The notes beneath the pieces were generated by a model that worked only from the letters and a program-made list of their open reading frames with translations, was not told where the DNA came from and made no database searches. A DNA stretch of 12,710 nt from an uncultured Lachnospiraceae bacterium (GTDB lineage: Bacteria; Bacillota; Clostridia; Lachnospirales; Lachnospiraceae). This document shows positions 6,585 to 12,710 of the stretch, in pieces (within the stretch, counting starts at the first letter, position 1; every line of letters starts with the position of its first letter). The position numbers were made by a program, and so were the translations under genes. The stretch lies in NCBI GenBank assembly GCA_934320895.1, contig CAKRFY010000053.1, positions 1-12,710 of the forward strand, in the 5' to 3' direction.

Positions 6585-7467
6585 CGTTCAAATGAATCAT
6601 ATGCTCCGGCATTTCGGCTATCCATACTTCCGTTTCCCAAGCTAACTTTTCTGCAAACTTCTTAAAATCAAGAAATGCCGTAACAAATATTTTTCCGGCA
6701 GTTACATCTTTCGTCATTTCTGTAATCTCCAGAATACGTTTCGGGTCCATCGGTCCTACAGAAGTTACCGACTCGATAAAATAAATCCAATTCTTATCTT
6801 CCCTATACAATACAACATCCGGCATTTTATCATGTAACGTAATTTCAAATCCCAATTCCTTCAATTTATCTATATTTTTTACTAAATCTTTCTCAATCGT
6901 ATCTCCCACATATAGGCACTCTACATTCTCCGCAAATCTTGGTGCAAACTCTTCAATAATTGCTTTCTGCAGTTCGTTATGCTTTCCCGGTGAAAACTTA
7001 AAATCATCTCCATTTATTTTTACAGGCATCATTTTCATTTTCCTTTTTGATGCATAAATATCTATTAACCTTTCATGGTACAACATATATCTCGATGATA
7101 TTTCTTTCCAATTAACACTTTCATAGTTTTTTAATAATTCCAATGTTTCGTCAGTTAAACGGTAACGATAATTTGGACTATTCGTTGCCTTTCCATTATC
7201 TTCTATCAATGCGGCCGTCCTAAATCTATGTAAAGCCTGCTTTCTAAATGTTTCTCTGCTATTTTCTGCATAAGTATTTCTATAGTTAATATTCGTAAAC
7301 TGAATAATATCATGAATCCTGATCCAATCATTTGTTGCATCTGCCCATGACATATCAGGTTTTATTCCTGCCATCGCCAATAAAACATAACAGCATATAT
7401 CTGCCTGCTGTGCTTTTGGCATTCCTACAAATTTTAATATTTCCCGTGCTTCTTCAATTTTATCCAC
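6559..7467 (-). CDS. Type II restriction endonuclease, BsuBI/PstI family
   Basis: 302 residues, slightly shorter than the R.BsuBI and R.PstI lengths I recall (about 316-326). The N-terminal half is helical and winged-helix-like (QALHRFRTAALIEDNG and YRYRLTDETLELL). The C-terminal half is the catalytic PD-(D/E)XK-type core, with D217 in MPDVVLY and E232 in YFIESVTSVGPMDPKR. The family ending HMIHLNGDKFMGPR is present, so the enzyme looks complete. It cuts unmethylated DNA, probably at CTGCAG, as do the characterised members; the target is inferred. The GTG start at 7467 has GGAGG 6 nt upstream and overlaps the methyltransferase stop by 8 nt. This coupling makes endonuclease translation follow that of the protecting methylase. 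Its base composition is more A+T-rich than fusA/tuf. Family identity is strong. Confidence 0.9.
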   Translation of the reverse strand: MDKIEEAREILKFVGMPKAQQADICCYVLLAMAGIKPDMSWADATNDWIRIHDIIQFTNINYRNTYAENSRETFRKQALHRFRTAALIEDNGKATNSPNYRYRLTDETLELLKNYESVNWKEISSRYMLYHERLIDIYASKRKMKMMPVKINGDDFKFSPGKHNELQKAIIEEFAPRFAENVECLYVGDTIEKDLVKNIDKLKELGFEITLHDKMPDVVLYREDKNWIYFIESVTSVGPMDPKRILEITEMTKDVTAGKIFVTAFLDFKKFAEKLAWETEVWIAEMPEHMIHLNGDKFMGPR

Positions 7468-8944
7468 AATATTCCTCCAATATCATATTACAACTCTTTT
7501 CTGACATATCTTTACTTTTCATTATTTTTCTTCCCATTTTGCGAATTATGTCAATATCAGGGACTGGCATTGCATTAATTTCAGTAGAATTAACCTGTGT
7601 TGAACCATTCAAAATTCGATAGTATTCATCATAAATTGTAGAATTAAACAGCACATATAAACCATATACCAAACATTCTGACATATTAGTAAGTACACCA
7701 TCAATAAAATTAATTTTATTTTGTGTACTTATATTCGAATACTGCGGAAATTTTTTTGCCAAATATACCCCACATTGTAACCTTCTTGGTTCTTCTTTTG
7801 CTGTAAATCTTTTTACAAACAAATAATTACGATTTTCCTGCATTAGACCTTTTTGCTCTGTCACTATATATTCATGCTTTTTTTGAATAGGAAAATGAAT
7901 CATTCCTTCTTTTATATGCTGAGAATAAAATAAAGGGATTGCACCTTCTTCTGCCTCATCACGTAAACTATCTCTATTTCTAAAATCAACAGTCAAACCT
8001 GTTTTCATTTTTAGCCCTATTTCCGGTAACGTTTTATTCCACTGATGCAATTTTTTCAATACTGAAACTTCTTCTTGATTTGTAACCAGATATACATACA
8101 ATTCATTTCCAGAAACAACAAGATTATAAGGAACCGCTAATGTAGTACATTGATCAAACTCCTTATTAGTATGAGTAGATGTAATAGTTACATTTTCTGG
8201 CTGAATCGTTGTCTTTTTAACCTTTACTATAATAATTTCCTGTAAAACATTTTCTTTATCAAATACTTTATTTCTACTACCAAATAAATGTATATGGATT
8301 AGCTTCCCCTCTGACAAAAAATACTCTCTAAATTTTCTAAAATATGCACCTGAAGTCCATGATCTAGGAATTATATAAACCATTTCTCCGTTATCTTTTA
8401 AATTGAACAATCCCATTGATGCAAAAATAAAATACATATTAGGAGCCCCATAGCATACCGGCCGCATCACAACTGCTTCAGGGGCATCTTTTGATATTTT
8501 CATGTATGGTGGATTTCCAATAACAATATCATACTTTTTCGGATTCAAATCGCCACCTAGCATATGGTTGAAATCAAGATACTGACTGGTTATATAATTT
8601 TCTGTGATAATTTTTATACTAACTTTTTTCTTTGAACACTCCTGTATATATAACAGATTTTCTTGCAACAATGTCAAAACATTCTTATCAGTTTCGTAAC
8701 ATGTTACAATAATTTCATTGATTTGATCTATTTTATCTAATCTTTCAATCATTGCGCATGTCAAAATTCCAGATCCTGCACCAGCATCCAATAACGTTAC
8801 TGTATTCTGTTCTGGTAAAACAAACAACCCAGCCATATATCTAGCTGTATCAATGCTCGTAAAAAACTGTCCGTATTTTTTTCGTTCTTTTTTAGGCATT
8901 TCTTCAATATACTGATTAGTTTTCTCTATAATTTGTTCTAACAT
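7460..8944 (-). CDS. Type II N6-adenine DNA methyltransferase (M.PstI/M.BsuBI-like)
   Basis: 494 residues, close to M.PstI and M.BsuBI (about 500). Motif X is at GQFFTS (about 25-30), motif I (SAM binding) at LLDAGAGSG (about 51-59), and motif IV, the catalytic NPPY, at about 144-147. The X-I-IV order marks a gamma-class amino-methyltransferase. The C-terminal 300 or so residues form the target-recognition region, ending in a segment with NSTEINAMPVPD. It methylates adenine in the site cut by the neighbouring endonuclease. The ATG at 8944 follows AGGTGGAG. A GTG at 8953 lies within that site and is rejected. The methylase comes first in the operon, as expected for safe establishment. No controller (C) protein gene is visible. 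The gene is visibly A+T-rich, a sign of transfer. Confidence 0.92.
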   Translation of the reverse strand: MLEQIIEKTNQYIEEMPKKERKKYGQFFTSIDTARYMAGLFVLPEQNTVTLLDAGAGSGILTCAMIERLDKIDQINEIIVTCYETDKNVLTLLQENLLYIQECSKKKVSIKIITENYITSQYLDFNHMLGGDLNPKKYDIVIGNPPYMKISKDAPEAVVMRPVCYGAPNMYFIFASMGLFNLKDNGEMVYIIPRSWTSGAYFRKFREYFLSEGKLIHIHLFGSRNKVFDKENVLQEIIIVKVKKTTIQPENVTITSTHTNKEFDQCTTLAVPYNLVVSGNELYVYLVTNQEEVSVLKKLHQWNKTLPEIGLKMKTGLTVDFRNRDSLRDEAEEGAIPLFYSQHIKEGMIHFPIQKKHEYIVTEQKGLMQENRNYLFVKRFTAKEEPRRLQCGVYLAKKFPQYSNISTQNKINFIDGVLTNMSECLVYGLYVLFNSTIYDEYYRILNGSTQVNSTEINAMPVPDIDIIRKMGRKIMKSKDMSEKSCNMILEEYCG

Positions 8945-8947
8945 CAA

Positions 8948-8955
8948 CTCCACCT
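8948..8955 (-). promoter_or_regulatory. Ribosome binding site of the methyltransferase
   Basis: AGGTGGAG on the minus strand lies 3 nt before the ATG at 8944 (5 nt counting from GGTGG). It contains the GTG at 8953, so that codon is not taken as the start. Confidence 0.65.
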
Positions 8956-9091
8956 ATCTGATTTATTTTTCTATTCACAACCCACTACTACTTTATATCT
9001 CAGGATGTTTTTCTTAAATATAAGTCCACTATATTGTTTAAATGTACAAATCTCTCATGTAATGGAATCAGTTCAAAAATATATATGAAAA

Positions 9092-9118
9092 ACCCCGGAA
9101 ACCTTACGACTCCGGGGT
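9092..9118 (-). terminator. Intrinsic terminator of tuf
   Basis: ACCCCGGA (9092-9099) and TCCGGGGT (9111-9118) form a G+C-rich 8-bp stem with an 11-nt loop, followed on the minus strand by TTTTTC. It lies 57 nt past the tuf stop and insulates the R-M cassette from tuf transcription. Confidence 0.92.
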
Positions 9119-9174
9119 GTCTCACATTTAGATATAAAATTATCTTGCGATAACAAATCTATATTCAAATTGTA

Positions 9175-10362
9175 TTACTCGATGATTGTAGCAACCTTTC
9201 CAGAACCTACTGTACGTCCACCTTCACGGATAGCGAAGTTAAGACCCTGCTCCATAGCTACTGGATGGATGAGCTCGATTGTCATCTCTACGTTATCACC
9301 AGGCATGCACATTTCTGTACCTGCAGGTAACTCACAAACACCTGTTACGTCTGTTGTTCTGAAGTAGAACTGTGGACGATAATTGTTGAAGAATGGAGTA
9401 TGACGTCCACCTTCATCCTTTGTAAGAACGTAAACCTGAGCTGTAAATTTCTTATGGCATGTTACTGTACCTGGCTTAGCAAGAACCTGTCCACGAACGA
9501 TCTGGTCTCTGTTGATACCACGAAGAAGAGCACCGATGTTATCACCAGCCTGTGCCTCGTCAAGCATCTTACGGAACATTTCGATACCAGTTACAACTGT
9601 CTTACCAACTTCTTCCTTAACACCAAGGATTTCAAGTTCGTCATTAAGGTGAAGTGTACCACGCTCTACTCTACCTGTAGCAACTGTACCACGACCTGTG
9701 ATTGTGAATACGTCCTCTACTGGCATAAGGAATGGCTTATCTGTATCACGCTCTGGATTTGGAATGTACTCATCAACTGTGTCCATGAGTTCCATGATCT
9801 TGTCTCCCCACTCTCCGTTAGGATCTTCAAGAGCTTTAAGAGCTGAACCTTTGATGATTGGACAATCTTCAAATCCATACTCTTCAAGAGCTTCTGTAAC
9901 TTCCATCTCTACTAATTCGATAAGCTCAGGATCGTCAACCATATCGCACTTGTTAAGGAATACTACGATATAAGGAACGTTAACCTGACGAGAAAGTAAG
10001 ATATGCTCTTTTGTCTGAGCCATAACACCGTCAGTAGCAGCAACTACAAGGATAGCACCGTCCATCTGAGCAGCACCTGTGATCATGTTCTTTACATAAT
10101 CAGCATGGCCTGGGCAGTCAACGTGAGCATAATGTCTCTTCTCTGTCTCATACTCAACGTGAGCTGTAGAGATTGTGATACCTCTTTCTCTCTCTTCTGG
10201 AGCCTTATCGATATTTTCGAAATCTACTGCTGCGTTACCAGCAACTCTAGCTGCAAGTGTCTTTGTGATAGCAGCTGTAAGTGTTGTTTTACCATGATCT
10301 ACGTGACCGATAGTACCAATGTTACAATGAGGTTTAGTTCTTTCAAACTTTTCTTTAGCCAT
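9175..10362 (-). CDS. tuf: Translation elongation factor Tu
   Basis: 395 residues, full length for EF-Tu. GTP-binding motifs are intact: GHVDHGKT (19-26), DCPGH (82-86), NKCD (137-140) and GSAL (172-175). The switch I element ERERGITIS and the C-terminal [13 protein letters not shown] are present. It carries aminoacyl-tRNA to the ribosome A site as a GTP complex in the cytoplasm. The ATG at 10362 has AAGGAGG 10 nt upstream. It is downstream of fusA in the classic str-operon order, but a hairpin and its own strong promoter separate the two. Codons are biased as in a highly expressed gene, and the G+C content is clearly higher than in the R-M genes. Identification is certain. Confidence 0.99.
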   Translation of the reverse strand: MAKEKFERTKPHCNIGTIGHVDHGKTTLTAAITKTLAARVAGNAAVDFENIDKAPEERERGITISTAHVEYETEKRHYAHVDCPGHADYVKNMITGAAQMDGAILVVAATDGVMAQTKEHILLSRQVNVPYIVVFLNKCDMVDDPELIELVEMEVTEALEEYGFEDCPIIKGSALKALEDPNGEWGDKIMELMDTVDEYIPNPERDTDKPFLMPVEDVFTITGRGTVATGRVERGTLHLNDELEILGVKEEVGKTVVTGIEMFRKMLDEAQAGDNIGALLRGINRDQIVRGQVLAKPGTVTCHKKFTAQVYVLTKDEGGRHTPFFNNYRPQFYFRTTDVTGVCELPAGTEMCMPGDNVEMTIELIHPVAMEQGLNFAIREGGRTVGSGKVATIIE

Positions 10363-10387
10363 TTTTAATTATCCTCCTTAAATTTCA

Positions 10388-10400
10388 TAGGCTTTGCCTA
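10388..10400 (-). repeat. Small hairpin in the tuf leader
   Basis: TAGGC and GCCTA flank a 3-nt loop 9 nt upstream of the tuf ribosome binding site. The 5-bp stem could affect initiation or mRNA stability, but it is short enough to be incidental. Confidence 0.35.
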
Positions 10401-10449
10401 ACTAATTGTCAATTCTCGATTTTCGCGTTTTTATAACACTATAAAAAGT

Positions 10450-10478
10450 ATTATATTGCAAACACATCTATTTTTCAA
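10450..10478 (-). promoter_or_regulatory. Strong sigma-A promoter of tuf
   Basis: On the minus strand, TTGAAA (10478-10473) is separated by exactly 17 nt from a consensus TATAAT (10455-10450). The start point would be near 10443, giving a leader of about 80 nt. This explains independent, high-level expression of tuf after fusA termination. Confidence 0.85.
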
Positions 10479-10500
10479 GTCTTTTTAAAGACTTTTACAA

Positions 10501-10539
10501 GGAAAAGACCCTTAAAATCTTATTTTAAAAATCTTTTCC
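10501..10539 (-). terminator. Extended RNA hairpin downstream of fusA, likely terminator or processing site
   Basis: The minus-strand RNA can fold into an 18-bp stem with a 3-nt loop: GGAAAAGA pairs with TCTTTTCC, three consecutive U-G wobbles follow, then TTAAAAT pairs with ATTTTAA around AAG. The wobbles form only in the minus-strand transcript. The tail is TTGT rather than a full U-run, so it may terminate weakly or protect and process the fusA 3' end. It lies 60 nt past the fusA stop and 23 nt upstream of the tuf -35. Confidence 0.6.
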
Positions 10540-10598
10540 ATATAAATTTCATATATGATGTTGAAGAAAAAAAGTATTTTAACTCCAACTGTCAAGAA

Positions 10599-12710
10599 TT
10601 ATTCTGCATTCTTACCTGCAAGAACCTTGTCCTGAACATTCTTTGGACACTGCTGATACTTCTCAAAGAACATTGAGTAGTTTCCACGTCCCTGTGTTGT
10701 AGAACGAAGTTCTGTAGAATATCCGAACATTTCAGCAAGTGGAACGAAAGCTCTAACAATCTTTCCACCACCGATGTCATCCATTCCTTCAATCTGTCCA
10801 CGCTTAGCGTTAAGACTTCCGATAACATCACCCATGTATTCCTCAGGCATAGTAACTTCAACCTTCATAATAGGCTCAAGTAATACTGCGTTACCTTTCT
10901 TCATAGCATCCTTGAATGCCATAGATCCGGCAATATGGAATGCCATTTCTGATGAATCGACTTCATGGTATGAACCATCCCATACAGTAGCATGTACACC
11001 AAGTACAGGGAATCCACCAAGGATACCAGCCTGAGCTGCTTCCTCGATACCTTCACCAACAGCTGGAATGTATTCCTTAGGAATAGCACCACCGACTACT
11101 GTTGATTCAAACTTAAATGGTTCCTCACCATTAGGATCCATAGGCTCAAACTTAACTTTACAATGTCCGTACTGACCACGTCCACCTGACTGCTTAGCAT
11201 ATTTGCTATCTATATCAACAGCAGTTGTAAATGTCTCTTTGTATGCAACCTGTGGAGCACCTACGTTAGCTTCTACATTGAACTCACGAAGAAGTCTGTC
11301 TACGATAACTTCAAGATGAAGCTCACCCATACCTGCGATGATTGTCTGACCAGTTTCCTGATCTGTATGAGCTTTGAATGTTGGATCTTCTTCAGCAAGT
11401 TTTGCTAAAGCTTCACCCATCTTACCCTGATCATTCTTTGTCTTAGGCTCGATAGCAAGCTCGATAACAGGCTCTGGGAATTCCATAGATTCAAGAATAA
11501 CAGGATGCTGCTCGTCACAGATAGTATCACCTGTTGTTGTAATCTTAAATCCTACTGCGGCAGCGATATCACCAGAGTAAACTTTGTCGATCTCGCTACG
11601 GCTGTTAGCATGCATCTGTACGATACGACCAACACGCTCTTTCTTCTGCTTTGTAGCATTGAGAACATATGAACCTGAGTTTAATGTTCCTGAATATACA
11701 CGGAAGAATGCAAGCTTTCCAACGAATGGGTCAGTCATGATCTTAAATGCAAGTGCGGCGAATGGTTCATCATCAGAAGATTTACGAACTACTTCGTTTC
11801 CTTCTTCGTCTGTACCTGTGATATCAGGGATATCTGTTGGTGCAGGCATGAACTCAACTACGCCATCAAGTAACTTCTGAACACCCTTGTTCTTATATGC
11901 AGAACCACAATATACAGGTACTGCTTCACAAGCGATTGTTCCTTTACGAAGTGCTTTCTTTAACTCGTCGATAGTTGGCTCTTCACCCTCGAGATATTTC
12001 TCTAACAAGTCATCATCTAACTCGCAGACTTTCTCGATAAGGTTGTTATGCCACTCATCAGCGAGGTCTTTGAGGTCATCAGGAATATCTGTAATTTCGA
12101 TATCTGTTCCCTCATCATTTTTATAGTAATATGCATCCATTTCAAAAAGGTCGATAAGTCCGATAAAGCTGTCTTCCTTACCGATTGGAATCTGAACAGG
12201 GATAGCATTTTTTCCAAGACGATCAATAATTGTCTGTACTGACATGAAGAAATCAGCACCCATTTTATCCATCTTGTTGATGAATGCCATACGAGGTACA
12301 TTGTATGTGTCAGCCTGACGCCATACATTCTCTGACTGAGGCTCAACACCAGCCTTAGCATCAAATACACCTACAGCACCATCAAGTACACGAAGTGAAC
12401 GCTCAACCTCAACTGTGAAGTCTACGTGTCCCGGTGTATCAATGATGTTGATACGATGCTCTAAAGCACCTGGTTTCTTCTTATGATGATCTTCAAGTGT
12501 CCAATGACATGTTGTAGCAGCTGAAGTAATTGTGATACCTCTTTCTTTTTCCTGCTCCATCCAGTCCATTGTTGAGGCACCATCATGTGTCTCACCGATC
12601 TTATAGTTTACACCTGTGTAATATAAGATACGTTCTGTTAATGTAGTCTTACCGGCATCGATATGAGCCATGATACCGATATTTCTAGTTCTATCAAGTG
12701 GATATTCTCT
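10599..12710 (-). CDS. fusA: Translation elongation factor G, 5' end outside the window
   Basis: 703 residues are visible, starting at [12 protein letters not shown], so only about the first three residues are missing. GTPase motifs are AHIDAGKT (15-22), DTPGH (91-95) and NKMD (145-148). The later EF-G domains follow, including GMGELHLEV and the domain IV segment with [10 protein letters not shown]. It catalyses GTP-driven translocation of tRNA and mRNA on the ribosome. The full set of domains and canonical G motifs points to the main EF-G and not a tetracycline-resistance paralogue or EF-G2. Codon bias matches high expression. The ribosomal protein genes rpsL and rpsG would be expected beyond the right edge, but this cannot be seen. 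Identification is certain. Confidence 0.98.
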   Translation of the reverse strand, partial: REYPLDRTRNIGIMAHIDAGKTTLTERILYYTGVNYKIGETHDGASTMDWMEQEKERGITITSAATTCHWTLEDHHKKKPGALEHRINIIDTPGHVDFTVEVERSLRVLDGAVGVFDAKAGVEPQSENVWRQADTYNVPRMAFINKMDKMGADFFMSVQTIIDRLGKNAIPVQIPIGKEDSFIGLIDLFEMDAYYYKNDEGTDIEITDIPDDLKDLADEWHNNLIEKVCELDDDLLEKYLEGEEPTIDELKKALRKGTIACEAVPVYCGSAYKNKGVQKLLDGVVEFMPAPTDIPDITGTDEEGNEVVRKSSDDEPFAALAFKIMTDPFVGKLAFFRVYSGTLNSGSYVLNATKQKKERVGRIVQMHANSRSEIDKVYSGDIAAAVGFKITTTGDTICDEQHPVILESMEFPEPVIELAIEPKTKNDQGKMGEALAKLAEEDPTFKAHTDQETGQTIIAGMGELHLEVIVDRLLREFNVEANVGAPQVAYKETFTTAVDIDSKYAKQSGGRGQYGHCKVKFEPMDPNGEEPFKFESTVVGGAIPKEYIPAVGEGIEEAAQAGILGGFPVLGVHATVWDGSYHEVDSSEMAFHIAGSMAFKDAMKKGNAVLLEPIMKVEVTMPEEYMGDVIGSLNAKRGQIEGMDDIGGGKIVRAFVPLAEMFGYSTELRSTTQGRGNYSMFFEKYQQCPKNVQDKVLAGKNAE

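Noticed and set aside
6389..6595. Plus-strand 68-codon hydrophobic open frame
   Set aside because: It is complementary to the endonuclease 3' end and the open extension, with no ribosome binding site. A hydrophobic mix is expected when reading opposite Lys/Glu-rich codons.
9400..9846. Plus-strand 148-codon open frame inside tuf
   Set aside because: It is antisense to the certain EF-Tu gene. The biased codons of highly expressed genes leave long open frames on the opposite strand, and the peptide is Cys/Thr/Ser-rich with no recognisable domain or ribosome binding site.
10383..10411. TTGACA followed by TATGAA as a second tuf promoter
   Set aside because: The start point would fall at or inside the ribosome binding site, and the -10 is poor. 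The upstream TTGAAA-17-TATAAT is much better.
10477..10494. AAGTCTTT/AAAGACTT hairpin as the fusA terminator
   Set aside because: A 2-nt loop and no T-tract on the minus strand make it a poor terminator, and it overlaps the tuf -35.
1..12710. CRISPR array, tRNA or rRNA genes, transposase or integrase
   Set aside because: I saw no spaced repeat series, no tRNA-like cloverleaf or CCA end, no rRNA segments and no recombinase motifs on either strand.

Overview
The window reads as chromosomal DNA from a low-GC Gram-positive bacterium, most likely a gut Lachnospiraceae (a Lachnospira/Eubacterium-like genus). This is an inference from the A+T-rich codon usage, AGGAGG-type ribosome binding sites, the style of the EF-Tu and EF-G proteins, and a VanRS-like two-component system. 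No database search was possible. Every gene I can support lies on the minus strand, so transcription runs from high to low coordinates.

Layout in transcription order. The right end (12710 down to 10599) is fusA, which lacks only its first few codons. A long RNA hairpin follows, then a clear sigma-A promoter and tuf (10362 to 9175), closed by a strong terminator at about 9092-9118. Next comes a markedly A+T-rich type II restriction-modification pair. An N6-adenine methyltransferase (8944 to 7460) overlaps by 8 nt a BsuBI/PstI-family endonuclease (7467 to 6559). The pair probably recognises CTGCAG and looks horizontally acquired. Downstream is a 440-bp gene-poor stretch with a frame-shifted open extension, small coding-like scraps and a terminator-like hairpin.

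The left half is signal transduction. A GTG-initiated ECF sigma factor (6115 to 5519) lies 5 nt upstream of a membrane anti-sigma-like protein with a very large outer domain (5513 to 4020). A 211-bp intergenic region holds a perfect tandem 11-bp repeat resembling a PhoP-type response-regulator box, plus several inverted repeats. After it come an OmpR-family response regulator (3808 to 3116) and an 813-residue multi-membrane histidine kinase (3049 to 608). A 20-bp-stem terminator ends this operon. The left edge (452 to 1) holds part of a Cache-like sensor protein that appears to lack its N-terminal membrane anchor.

How the parts work together: fusA and tuf are translation housekeeping. The sigma/anti-sigma pair and the two-component system are two envelope-sensing modules next to each other, and the tandem repeat is best placed to autoregulate the second one. 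The R-M cassette is a self-contained defence unit between the housekeeping and signalling blocks. I did not find a system that I would call entirely undescribed. The most testable observations are the tandem repeat box, the open extension behind the endonuclease, the unusual kinase and the hairpin between fusA and tuf.
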